From positions 8,432,001-8,496,000 of the forward strand of contig OX637334.1 in the NCBI GenBank assembly GCA_951799405.1: a stretch of 64,000 nt of DNA. The letters are read 5' to 3'. The DNA is from Agapetus fuscipes. Taxonomy: Eukaryota > Arthropoda > Insecta > Trichoptera > Glossosomatidae. Positions within the stretch are counted from its first letter, which is position 1. Every line of letters begins with the position of its first letter. The notes under the pieces were generated by a model. The model was not told the origin of the DNA and did no database searches. It worked only from the letters and a program-made list of their open reading frames with translations. The position numbers and the translations under genes were made by a program. Shown here one piece after another: positions 34,886-44,544 of this stretch.

Positions 34886-35289
34886 TTTATGGCAGAGAGA
34901 AGAACAAATTATTTGGTATACAAATTGTAGAGATAACATTTGACCAATTGATCAGCTGTTCATGCGCAGCTATATTTTATCGCTTGCAATCTACCGACAT
35001 GCTCGTTAGATAAATTTATAACTCAAGATCAAGGTGTGATTCCCACTTAGCCCGTTGGACGTTAAAGCCCAATGCATTTTTAGAACAAAGTATTTTCAAT
35101 TACAAAAAGAAGGTAGTAAAATGATTCCCTAAAATGGCTTCTGCTAGACATTATTTTTCTTTTTTTGTATTAAATTGTTTTTAGACCACCGCTAGCTAAA
35201 CGAATTGAATTTAGCCACATAATGGACACAAAAAACCCACAAATTACTTTCTGGATAATTAAACCTTGCCGGTACCCAAAGTATAAACC

Positions 35290-35445
35290 TTTACAATTCT
35301 ACTCAACGGAAGCGTTTTACCAAAAAATGTAAAGATACTCAACCGCTCTCTAGAGGCACTGTTTTTAGTTTCAATACAATTTTTAGTAATTCCTAGGGTT
35401 GAGTTTTAACGTTATGTTTAATCTTTTATACTCGGGGTATTAGAA
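35290..35445. mobile_element. MITE-D copy
   Basis: CTACTCAACGGAAGCGTTTT, CTCTCTAGAGGCACTGTTTT, TAGGGTTGAGTTTTAACGTT, then ATCTTTTATACTCGGGG. Arms are imperfectly inverted. Confidence 0.6.
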
Positions 35446-35449
35446 ATAT

Positions 35450-36425
35450 TACTGCGTCATTTCCAACGATATTAAGTCTAGGTTTTGATTAGCACTCCCA
35501 TGCGAATCCTTAATTAGGATCGTATCTTAATTGTTAAATTAATTAATTATCAATTTGTTCATCATTATTAATTTGTTAGCAAATTTTAATACTGTACCAT
35601 TCACTAAAATATTTAACATCCACTCGAAAAAAAATGTGATTTAATTTTTAAAACGAGTAGGTACTTCTTTTACAACCTTTAATCGAAAATAGAGTAAGTC
35701 CAGTAGATAATTGTTCTTGCAAAGTGGTTTATGAGTGTTTAATGTGCAAATGATGCCAAAAAATTGCTTGTCTTCAGTGCATTTCGGAACTTCTCATGGT
35801 CCTCTTGTTCTCTTTCTCACATGATAAGGCGGGTGGTTCTAGGCCAAAGGACCAACAACTGTAAATGCACGCTCTCCATACATTGTGTTAACACTTCAAT
35901 CCGTGTTTTGAGTTTGGTTTCTGCTGAGCGTAGTATTAGGCTTTGTTTGCCAAAGTTTGACAGGCTTGATTAGATTAGTGAGGCATTTGTGTGTTTTTTA
36001 AAATAGAGCTTTGTGGATCATCAGTCGGATCATCGATCACACGTAAGGCTCTGGGACACGGAGCCAGTGAAGCTTTTGGAGAAGTGGAGTAATATGATGA
36101 AACATAGGTTTAAATTAAAGTTAGGAGAGGCATCTTTTGAAGACTCATCAACTGAAGATCCATCCAGTGATCCGGATCATTGTATGAGGCACAAAGACCC
36201 GGAGTGTAATCATTACTGATTCATCGATACATCCTCCGTAGAGGCAATAAATCTGTGTACTGAGCCGCTTCGTAAACGAATACCGCTCAGCACAGTGACG
36301 ATCAACTATGACTGTTAAATTACAAACTAAGCAAACATTGACACTTGAGCAGAAAACGCAGCACAGTACGAAAAAGTCGATGATGAATGATTCCATTGAT
36401 TTTTTCATTGGCTTCGTTTCCTGAC
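35450..36425. other. No gene recognised
   Basis: Open frames of 69, 68 and 86 residues at 35.76-36.41 kb overlap on both strands and share no known motif. They may be parts of an unrecognised transposon continuing into the next entry. Confidence 0.35.
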
Positions 36426-36426
36426 A

Positions 36427-36640
36427 TTGTCACAAGGGCGCCCAGAAAGATTTGGTGAAAAGATCGGTTTTGACGCGTCTCTTAAAATGTCTGCTGTGGG
36501 TGATTTCTCGAACTATAGGGGTAGTCGGTTCCATTCCTTTGAAGCTGTCACTGCAAAAGCACGCTTATCGAAAACTGTTGCAGACTTGCGTAAGGGCTCA
36601 TTGACCAATGTCCTGGTTCCAATACTCAGAAATTAAAATC
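36427..36640 (+). pseudogene. Unidentified coding remnant with KTVADLRKGSL
   Basis: A 69-residue frame ends VTAKARLSKTVADLRKGSL followed by ten residues and a TAA. A similar string, SFEKTVDDLRQGLL, is encoded on the minus strand at 62.9-63.0 kb. Conservation of a short peptide between two otherwise non-coding sites points to a repeat-derived protein end. I do not recognise the family and assign no function. Confidence 0.35.
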
Positions 36641-36641
36641 A

Positions 36642-37290
36642 ATTGTCTGCTATTCTACACCCTTGATGAGTAGCATAGTGAAAAAAAATCATATTGTTGG
36701 AATAAAACGGGCATTTGTGATCACTTTCATGGTTTATCTTATAATGAAAAGACTCTGAAGAATGCTAAAGCTTTTTAGTACATTTTGATGCATTTCCCCA
36801 AAAGTCAGAATAACTTAACGGAAAACTATATGACTAGTATCACAAAAAGGAAGATTCGTTATCAATGTCGTAGTCATCTCGATTTTTTAATTTCAACACA
36901 TTTTGTCTATTTAAAACTTATTTTTTCTTAAAAAGGTTGTGCATCACTATTATATTAACTCTGTTTCAATAAATAATTTATATGATGAACGTGCGTATGT
37001 GTATTTTAACAATAATAAAATATTAGTAGCGTCTAACTAACGTCTCATACTGCCGCCTAATGAACCAATTCATTAACTCACAAATAGACAGAGGTCAGCT
37101 AACCGGCATCTGATACAAACGGAGATATATCTGATACTATTTATCATAACTCGGTACTAGTATTCATATTTTTATACTATGATATTGCCCACCCATATTG
37201 GTAAAAATTATAGACATTATTGCAGAGTATTACATATTTTTTTGGAATTATTACTGCTCTGTTTACACCAGGACGTTGATTTGTTCCTTT
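36642..37290. other. No feature recognised
   Basis: AT-rich, no supported gene. Confidence 0.4.
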
Positions 37291-37294
37291 CAAT

Positions 37295-37545
37295 AAAAGT
37301 CAGCAGACCGCACTGGCTCTGTCAACACATGCAACGAATGTACCATCGGAGCCTGGAAAATGTGGATGTAATGATGGACCCAAAGGGACGCAAGATAGTG
37401 GGAAGACCCAGATTAAGATGGCTGGACGGAGTGGTGGCAGACTGCCGTGCGGTAGGAGTATAGGATTGGAGAGGGAAGGCGCTGGATAGACAGCGGGGGC
37501 TGCGGTTGATAAAGGGGGTCAAACCCCCCCCCCCCCCCATGCCAT
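37295..37545 (+). mobile_element. LINE C-terminal fragment
   Basis: Plus-strand frame ...CQHMQRMYHRSLENVDVMMD, PKGRKIVGRPRLRWLDGVV, then a stop and ALDRQRGLRLIKG in the next stretch. G.R..GRPRLRWLDGV is the standard C-terminal signature of many LINE proteins. The remnant ends at a poly(C) run of 16 bases (37,526-37,541) that probably replaced its tail. Confidence 0.8.
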
Positions 37546-37644
37546 TGATGATGATGATGTTCCTGTAATTGAGTTTGAAAGAAAACATTGAAACGGGACA
37601 TCGTTTTGAGACAAGTATGAGTTGGATGGCCCGTAAAATAACGC

Positions 37645-38116
37645 AAAAAAGCTGCACAAAAAGTGTAACTTCTTAGTCGCTTTTGCGACGAGTGCTACCT
37701 ACTTCACTTGAGGGGGGGGCTTTCCTGCTCTCCAGGGGGCAGGTTCCCATTTTTTGTGAAGGCTTCTTATAAACACAGCGGATCCTATTATTTTTGTTAA
37801 CATATCGACAAACCTTAAACTGAACGTGGTGACAATCGGAGCTAACGTCGCTATCTTATATAACATCACTTTTGATAGTTCAAAGCGATGTTAACTGAAT
37901 TGCTGAAATGTAAGAAGTATTTTGTTGACTAAAACCAAAAGAATACCCATTGATTTTATAAGTTTGAAGGCCGCAAAGTCATAACAGCGTCTTCGTTTAG
38001 CTGTCATCTAAATTCACTAATATCAGTGTAACTCCAAAACGGGAAGTCATTTCTGATACCCCTGGTGTGGATCGAACTCTAGCCTCCCCTGCTTAACTTA
38101 GCTATCGACCGGCCCA
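37645..38116 (-). mobile_element. SINE-B split by ~257 bp of other DNA
   Basis: 37,645-37,775 is the 3' half in minus orientation (AGCTGCACAAAAAGTGTAAC to TTTTGTGAAGGCTTC). 38,033-38,116 is the 5' half (AACGGGAAGTCATTTCTGAT, TGTGGATCGAACTCTAG, AGCTATCGACCGG). The break is inside the body. The inserted 37,776-38,032 has no recognised family. Confidence 0.7.
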
Positions 38117-38531
38117 TGTCTTCTTTTATTTAATAATCCCATCATTGAGACCATACATCCATCTTCTGCATAAACTTCTACCTTCACCATCTTCCTCTGC
38201 CTTGTCATCCGACTAGCTGCATCCACAAACTGGTTTCCATGCCACTCTCCATATTACTCGTCGTCATGGCTTGATCTGACGAAGACACTGGGTGTGCAAG
38301 TCTTTTAGTGAGTTTGACTAACCAGGTATGAGTGCACTGTAAATGCAAAAAAAAACTACTCATATATCATAGAAAACCAAAATCGGTAATCGAAGATTTG
38401 CTTTTAAAAATAATTAAGAGATAATCATTTTCTGTAAGTACTCGTACTTTTATCCTATTCACGATATAAATCCCAGATTTCCGTCATTGGTTCTATACAC
38501 GTTCTATATGAATCATATACAATTTATTTTT

Positions 38532-38690
38532 TGTCGCATTATCTCCAAAAGGGTTGCGTGTGACCAGTGGAGCAAATCTATTTACACAGGTTAAGAGGCT
38601 AGCCTGACTCTAGCCACTGAACTGTATAAAGGTTTCTCGGTTTTTTCTTGTAAAAATTGAGTAAACCTTGAAGAAACAAGTACTGTAATG
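38532..38690 (-). mobile_element. SINE-B 3' part, diverged
   Basis: TCGCATTATCTCCAAAAGGG, GTGTGACCAGTGGAG, TTACACAGGTTAAGAGGCTA, and TTGAGTAAACCTTG. The head is missing. Confidence 0.65.
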
Positions 38691-38859
38691 TTTTTGGGTT
38701 CGGAAAGTCTCTAAATTAAAACATACAGGTCTTATTACAGGATCTTTATTTTCACTTAATTTATTTTTACAATTTATACTTATTTTAACACTTTTTAGCA
38801 ACTCATTTTTTTTTTATAGTTCAGCACCGCTTACACTCTTCAATCAAAGGCAACTATCT

Positions 38860-39290
38860 CACTGACTTAGTGCACTCAATTTTGCTCCTTATATACTGTA
38901 GTGACAGAAGTCTCTAGGAGCTAATTTTGCCAGTAAGCTCGCGAACATTCTACCAACTTCAAGAGTACAAAAGGATCATTTAATTTCTAGATTTCTTAAG
39001 CCTATAACTATTGCTACCTACGGTGTACACCTATATTAATCTACTTTTGACATAATACTATAATAACTATCACTACCTACGATGTACACCTATATTAATC
39101 TACTATTTACATAACAGTACATTATAAAAATGTCTCAGATTTTTGTACTAAACTCAATAGTCAATTTTTACTCAGCTTACACGACGCTCTCATCTTCGCC
39201 ACACATTTTGGTAGAAACAGTTGTTTTCGTGTTGGTTAACATAGCGCCTTTTTTAATTTTTCCCTAACCGCAGTGTTTAAACCAGTTTTT
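38860..39290 (+). repeat. rep-I copy with a 58 bp tandem duplication
   Basis: Two head-to-tail copies of a ~58 bp unit at 39,005-39,120 share CTACCTACGGTGTACACCTA with TATTAATCTACT. The 39,170-39,285 part matches 3,660-3,785, and AT-rich TATTTACATAACAGTA matches 690-710. A TATA-like CTTATATACTGTAG lies at 38,889. It could be the terminal region of an LTR-type element; no coding part is visible. Confidence 0.5.
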
Positions 39291-39784
39291 ACATGTAAAA
39301 AGATTTTTTTTAAACTAAGGACCGAATCAAAGTAATTTTCCTTGGCAATGACTTAAAAAATAATATAGGTCATCGTTTAAAATTAAATATTTTGGTATTT
39401 ACTGCCTCGCTTAAATCAATCAGTCACACACTATTATCTTGAATATAATATATGTGCATAAAAGTTTTGTATTTTTCTCACTATCCCCGTAAGAACGGCC
39501 TTTTGAAGTACTTGAAATGGTTCGGACTTGCTTTTCTACTTGCCCACTGGCAGCTAGTTCCGCTGTCAGTTTTTTATCCCACGGAGAGAAATCTGACGTC
39601 CCATCTATTTCTTTTTTATACATCAAACTATGAATAGTTGTACGGCAGAATATGACGAGCTGTAAAATTTTATACTGCATTTTTTTTTGTACATATTAAA
39701 TCTTACTTGCAAAGATATATTAACATACGAGTATATAGATTGATTAATTATTCATGCATGAATATTATCGAATATTCGTTGTGT

Positions 39785-40010
39785 ATAATATAAGTTGCAA
39801 GGATATAATAATATTTGAGATTCATATTTAATGTGTGCCCACAGCAAACGCTTACACATACGCAAGCGTACTTAGATACAAACAAAACTGAAACCCAAAT
39901 CTCAAATGAACATTAGCCCTGCAACTCTTGCTGCCCTTCCTTGAAACAGGGGTGACAGTGGAAAAAGTAAACCATTTTTTACAGTATGGGTGGCCAGACT
40001 CATCAAGGAA
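39785..40010 (-). mobile_element. L3U copy
   Basis: Minus-strand unit: 5' boundary TTCCTTGATGAGTCTGGCCA (internal deletion of the TTGGTATGAGG block), CCCCTGTTTCAAGGAAGG, tail TTGCAACTTATATTATAC. Confidence 0.78.
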
Positions 40011-40040
40011 CCTGTAGAGTCACTCTAAATACTAAATAGT

Positions 40041-40225
40041 TTTTTTTTTTTTTTTTTTTTTGTAACTATTCTGCTCCCGAAGATGCCTCATTAGGCGAAA
40101 ATATTCGAGCAAAAAAGAAATAAATATAACATAAAACTTTGTTTCCATTTAAATTTTTTAAATAATTAAAAATGGACTTTCGCTGTGTTAATAAATCCAC
40201 CCTAAAAAATATAAATAGCTTTGAT
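40041..40225. repeat. Poly(T) run and CCGAAGATG...CGAAA motif
   Basis: A ~22 base T run (40,040-40,061) precedes CTGCTCCCGAAGATGCCTCA, then TTAGGCGAAAATATTCGAGC. GCC and GGC form a short stem between GAAGATG and GAAA. The composition resembles the 48.5 kb foldback motif. An oligo(T) followed by such a motif is compatible with the end of an inserted retroelement. Confidence 0.45.
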
Positions 40226-40261
40226 TTAACTAGCATGTGCTTTGGGACCTTCTGACGCATT

Positions 40262-40482
40262 CTTACAAGTCCGTGTACTAGGAAAGTTTAAGCATATTGG
40301 GTCTACTTATGAGCATTCATTCAGTATGAATCTTAAATGTAAAAATATATTTTTCGACGCTATGGCAAAGTGAGTCAAGATATGGTCAAGACGTTATCGC
40401 GAATAGCATGTTTGAAATAAAACAACGCTGTCTTGATTCCATCGGTCCCTTTGATGATAACTTTGACTCCTTTTTAACATAT
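40262..40482 (+). mobile_element. L3U 3' fragment followed by SINE-C
   Basis: 40,262-40,355 is the last third of L3U (CTACTTATGAGCATTCATTC, AGTATGAATCTTAAATGT). 40,354-40,482 is SINE-C (GACGCTATGGCAAAGTGAGT, GTTTGAAATAAAACAACGCT, GTCTTGATTCCATCGG), parallel to 23.4 kb. Confidence 0.6.
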
Positions 40483-41140
40483 TATTATTGCCGTGAATTA
40501 TAAATTATTTATTTATGTCAATGAAAAAAATATTTGCAAAGAAAATGATTGATTATTCTGGAATAATCACAAAGCAAGGAAATAAATCAGCGCTAATCAA
40601 ATGTGAGCACAGCTGTCTTGTCAAATCACCGATACATTTTACTCTCCCTCCTGCGCATGGGCATCTCTATACTTCTTGTAATGGCGCGTCACACACCGTT
40701 GTATTCCGCGCTAGTGCTGTACGTGCCTGTGACACTGAAAACTTGATCCCTCCCGTCACTTGAGATCCTCATTCAACCCGAAGTAAAACATTATTACATG
40801 AATTCCGGTTTTACGCATCACTAGTCACGGTCACTTCATTGGTTGAGCTTAGGAAATTTAGTGATGTATGAAAATTGCAATGCCGGCAATACCGGTTAAT
40901 ACCGGAATTTTATTCAATACTTGAAAATTTGGGTTAATTTTTCATGCATAAATTGTTGTGTAATTAAAATTGAATAATTTATAAATATTGAAGAAAAGTT
41001 TAAGCATTTTTTTACATTACAGCATGTATTTTTTTTTTTGTTACTCTTCTAAGATTTTCTTTACTTTTAGTAACAAAATAGGATCATCTAAAGCTAACCT
41101 AATGAATTGTATTTAAAAAAATATTTTGTCTGAAAAAAAA
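40483..41140. other. No gene; GC-richer patch near 40.65-40.9 kb
   Basis: TGCCGGCAATACCGGTTAAT and ATTCCGGTTTTACGCATCAC are GC-richer but uninformative. The 82-residue frame at 40,515-40,763 has no motif. Confidence 0.35.
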
Positions 41141-41143
41141 TAT

Positions 41144-41160
41144 CGCCCCCGGGTGGGCTC

Positions 41161-41196
<36 letters not shown>

Positions 41197-41216
41197 GCCC
41201 ATTGCGCCACGGAGGC
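41144..41216 (-). tRNA. tRNA-Asn (GTT)
   Basis: 73 bases on the minus strand fold as a standard cloverleaf: acceptor GCCTCCG/CGGGGGC (one T-G pair), D stem GCGC/GCGC around a short loop, anticodon arm TTCGG-CTGTTAA-CCGAA with anticodon GTT, and T arm GGTGG-TTCGAGC-CCACC. Box A (TGGCGCAATGGG) and box B (GGTTCGAGCCC) are present. A run of eight T on the minus strand just after the gene is an RNA polymerase III terminator. It is identical to 54,036-54,108. It delivers asparagine to AAC/AAT codons. Confidence 0.96.
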
Positions 41217-41219
41217 TTG

Positions 41220-41755
41220 TGTCTAAATGCATTAACAACAATCTAAATAAACTGTGAATACAAATCAAAATTATGTTGATTAAACAAATTTTTTTTTTTT
41301 TATTGCTGTACCGTGCAAAATTTAGGTAACCTGTGGATAAAATAAAAATAATTACTTTTCTTATCACAGCTATTTTATTAAAAATACACATTGTATTTAA
41401 ATGAAACTCTTTATGAATCATTAATCCATAAGATTACAAACCAAACCAAGTCTTCCATAGAAAAAATATTCTGGTCTTCAGGAAATAGCCTCTACTACAC
41501 CCGCTGTTTCTTTTGTCGTATGTATTGTTTTTTTCTTTAAAATAATAAATAACAAGTCTTTATTCGTAGTTGACCTTTTTTGCATGGCAAACCATTTGTT
41601 TTCCAATCACCTTTCAGTTAAATTTACGCAATTTTGATTTTTTTAAATGCGTAAAATGTACCGAACATAACCTATTTTCACTCAGTTAAAAAGCTTTAGT
41701 TTCAGAACAAAGCGATGAAATCAATCCACCTAACGTTGAAATGTGACATAATAAA
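41220..41755. other. No feature recognised
   Basis: AT-rich sequence upstream of the minus-strand tRNA gene. No upstream promoter element can be defended. Confidence 0.4.
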
Positions 41756-41759
41756 AATA

Positions 41760-41945
41760 TATCGGACGCGCGCAATCTCCCAATACCGGCATTCGACCCG
41801 GTATTCGCCCGGGATTGACGGCTTGCATTGTTTTTGTCTTGGAATGCGGAAAGTGACGTTTCGCACGCATGCAGCTCGCGCCTAATGATCTGACAGATTC
41901 CCCCTCGTTAGGGAATACCGGGCGCATGTGTCGCATGTCCCGTTA
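41760..41945. other. CpG-richer patch
   Basis: TCGGACGCGCGCAATCTCCC, CGACCCGGTATTCGCCCGGG and GAATACCGGGCGCATGTGTC. ATACCGG occurs at both ends in inverted form, so this may be the body of a GC-rich DNA element of ~140 bp rather than a gene. Confidence 0.35.
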
Positions 41946-42118
41946 CAGTTTTTGCACGACACGTTCGACTGTGGCGTGATTGAGTGTTGCAATAAAGACG
42001 AAAAAATCTTCATTATAAATTTCATAGAATTTTGTATAGAATATTATGAATGTCGTGCCTTCAACGTTCATCTATCTATAATATGTATTTGCATTGAATA
42101 TTTACACTTCGCGTGAAA

Positions 42119-42195
42119 ACGTGTAAGCTCGCGTTTACACATCATGCATGTGTGGATATAAACTCTGCATCTCTTGCCTATTTTCCCGGAAACAT
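42119..42195 (-). mobile_element. L3U internal fragment
   Basis: ACGTGTAAGCTCGCGTTTAC, CATGCATGTGTGGATATAAA and CTGCATCTCTTGCCTATTTT in minus orientation order. Confidence 0.5.
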
Positions 42196-42204
42196 ACATG
42201 TGCG

Positions 42205-42475
42205 GTTCTGGCCGTAATTTTAAAAGCGCCAATTTTCAGGCAAGACCCTTTTACCTGTTAGCCCGGATGGTATATTGGTAAAGGCACATGATTTTTTTAA
42301 ATTGTTCAACCAAGCGATGAATATGTTTAGTAAATAAAATGATATTTTTTGTTGATCCACGTTAAACATTAGATTTCAGACCGGTTTGAGTATAGTTATT
42401 GGTGTAAGGTTGTCTATGCACCTGTGAAAATAAATAGGTTATATCTACTGATTCTTGTATCTTCCGTATAACGCG
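42205..42475. mobile_element. SINE-A1 (minus) joined to a SINE-B end (plus)
   Basis: 42,205-42,360 reads AAAGCGCCAATTTTCAGGCA, GGCACATGATTTTTTTAA, AACCAAGCGATGAATATG, the A1 body in minus orientation. 42,380-42,475 reads GGTGTAAGGTTGTCTATGCA, CCTGTGAAAATAAATAGG, CCGTATAACGCG, a SINE-B 3' end in plus orientation. Confidence 0.55.
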
Positions 42476-42654
42476 AACTAAAACAAAACATAAAAAATAA
42501 ATGAAATATACATTATACAGCTGCTTAGATACCCGCGTTCTTATATCTCATAACCATATAATTTAAGTTTTTGGTTCAAATATTGATAAAATAAATAAAA
42601 AAGAATCGAGGCTTCCTAATGATTTATTCAAAGCGTTTTCTTTAATCCATAACG

Positions 42655-43150
42655 CACTGTAAGTATTAAACTTAACGTTTAACCTGAACCATAGAGTTTA
42701 ACCAAAAATATGTAGAAACTAAAACGCACACTAGATGTGCTGTTTTGTTACCATTATTTGCAGGCTGGGACTAAGGGCGGTACATGCGACTTGACCACAT
42801 AAGGGCTCCCAAAGTCATACAAAGTCATGAAAGTAAGAAACTTGGGCCTCTTGACCATGGAGTCCCAAATGAGTATTAAAGTAATAGCGAAACTGTTCTT
42901 CTATTCCTTTTTCGATCGTGGGTTTTGTGGCGTGTTCGATTCCCGACGAGTAGAAAAAAACCGTAATTTTCAAACTAATTGTGTTTTTTGCTGGGTTAAA
43001 AAAATCGTATACCTTACTATTATAATTACCTACCACCAAAGGTCATCCATATTAACAACAACTGCGTTCTCCTTGATAATTGGCACTTTATATAGCAAAG
43101 CCCAAGCTTGCAGAGGGCTTTTGAGGTGTGATTCACACAAAAACATCGCA
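42655..43150 (+). mobile_element. MITE-D followed by SINE-A1
   Basis: 42,655-42,752: GTAAGTATTAAACTTAACGT, CACTAGATGTGCTGTTTTGT (MITE-D). 42,925-43,150: TGTTCGATTCCCGACGAGTA (box B region), TTTTTTGCTGGGTTAAAAAA, CACCAAAGGTCATCCATATT, GAGGTGTGATTCACACAAAA (SINE-A1 end). The 118-residue frame here is not a gene. Confidence 0.65.
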
Positions 43151-43335
43151 TGTTCGAGTCCCGTCGTGGCTTATGGCCGGTAACCTGACCCAGGTTCAAC
43201 AGAAACCATTAAGCTATTATTTATTAAGAATTTAATAAAAACTAAATTATTAATTTATAATGTGTACCTACTCTTGTTTCTCGCCAGGCAAAATTAGGCT
43301 GGCGAGTTGCAATCCACTTCAAAAAAAAATTGTAA
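43141..43335 (+). mobile_element. SINE-C 3' part
   Basis: TGTTCGAGTCCCGTCGTGGC, TGACCCAGGTTCAACAGAAA, TCTCGCCAGGCAAAATTAGG and TGGCGAGTTGCAATCCACTT. The tail block recurs at 47.3 and (minus) 49.9 kb. Confidence 0.6.
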
Positions 43336-43449
43336 ACAAATAAAAGAAAACCTCTTTGGGGCTTCATGCTTGCACTGCACCAGGACCTCCGATAGACTTA
43401 ATCCGGGCATGTTTATCGATAAACGCCAGGGTTGGGCTTAAAGTAACAT

Positions 43450-43632
43450 TTTACACTTGACGTTATGTCTCCCGAGTATACAACATTTATATAAAATCTC
43501 CTCGATTGCGTGAATCGAAACTATATGAGTATTAAATTTACGAGCGCAATCCTAGTGAGGATATAGTTTCAATGTATATATTTTTTTATTTACTCTATCG
43601 AGTGGAGTTTACGCAGCGCTTTACACTCGGTG
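43450..43632. mobile_element. MITE-D copy
   Basis: CCCGAGTATACAACATTTAT, TCTCCTCGATTGCGTGAATC at the left, and CTATCGAGTGGAGTTTACGC, AGCGCTTTACACTCGG at the right. The terminal 40 bases are inverted repeats. Confidence 0.7.
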
Positions 43633-43677
43633 TACTGTTAATCAATTTGACCGTAGCTGATTCATGTCGGACCCTCC

Positions 43678-43740
43678 CCGGGTCGTGAACCCGCTGCCGT
43701 GGGCTCTGTAAGCCAGCCAGGTAACGACTGAGCCAACGTC
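43678..43740 (-). repeat. tRNA-like head of an unassigned SINE
   Basis: Minus strand reads GTTGGCTCAGTCGTTACCTG (box-A-like) and CAGCGGGTTCACGACCCGGG (box-B-like). No body shared with other elements is seen. It does not fold into a full cloverleaf, so it is not called a tRNA gene. Confidence 0.45.
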
Positions 43741-43884
43741 AAATGGCCATCCATACATCACTTGTTCCGTTTCTGCATAGCTAATTGTTTATTCGTGATC
43801 TTTAAGGTGGATTTGAATTGAATTGTTTTTTGTCTTATTAATCATTCTTTCCCATTTTTGTTTTCTTTTATAATAGAAATTTCG

Positions 43885-44035
43885 TCTTCTACTTGTGTGT
43901 TACGCCTCTTCAGTGAATATTTGTGAAGATCATAGCAATTTGAACCTTCGATACTGCTGCACGAAAGAGAGTTCTTCAATCATGACGTTCTCCTTCAACC
44001 TGGATCCCATCGTTCTTAAATTCTTCCCTGTATGA
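43885..44035 (-). mobile_element. LINE C-terminal fragment
   Basis: Minus-strand order AGGGAAGAATTTAAGAACGA, GGTTGAAGGAGAACGTCATG, CGTGCAGCAGTATCGAAGGT, CACTGAAGAGGCGTAAC matches the 21.5 kb remnant. Same LINE family, opposite strand. Confidence 0.68.
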
Positions 44036-44270
44036 TGAGATGTAGGAGAGAATATTTCACATGTGGTCAAAATTAACCAACTTGTTATTTTTTAAGAACA
44101 TCAGAAGTTTGGCTCTGGTATTTATCCGGGAAAGAAACTCGACATTTGTGACTCAATTCATCAAACATTATGAACGCTTCTACGGATTCGACTCCAATGT
44201 CATCAGGAAACGAGTCTCTTCCACAATATTCTTGTTTTAGTGCCACTTCTATGGAAGATCGTTGTCAGTA

Positions 44271-44400
44271 TTATGGCCGAGAAGGCCAAGTGGGCTGATC
44301 ATTCTAGCGTATTTGGAATAGAATAACGTTAGTTCGATCCCCGCTTGGGTCATTTGACCATAACTTTGACCCTGGTTAAACAGATGTTATTGGGTAATTA
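44271..44400 (+). mobile_element. SINE-C with tRNA-like head
   Basis: TATGGCCGAGAAGGCCAAGT (box-A-like, with a GGCC...GGCC stem), AGTTCGATCCCCGCTTGGGT (box B), then CCATAACTTTGACCCTGGTT and AAACAGATGTTATTGGG. This is the clearest head of the SINE-C family in the window. Confidence 0.65.
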
Positions 44401-44410
44401 TTAATAAACT

Positions 44411-44455
44411 AGGGGCGTTGCCCCTGGCTGCTACGCAGCCCAACCCCTTAACATT
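44411..44455 (+). repeat. Two adjacent GC-rich hairpins
   Basis: AGGGGCGTTGCCCCT and GGCTGCTACGCAGCC stand next to each other, each a 6-base stem with a short loop, followed by CAACCCC. Pairs of such hairpins are common near the ends of some rolling-circle or other DNA elements; I cannot name the family. Confidence 0.5.
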
Positions 44456-44544
44456 TGGTGAATGTGTATATTGCGCATAGTTTCCTCGCGTTAAAATTCG
44501 GAAAACATGTAAAATAAAAACATGCAGCCTTTGTAAAAGAAAAT

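Noticed and set aside
37526..37541. Poly(C) run as a possible regulatory G-quadruplex
   Set aside because: A simple homopolymer at a LINE fragment end, prone to slippage; nothing else supports regulation.
42827..43183. 118-residue open frame
   Set aside because: It runs through a SINE-A1 copy.
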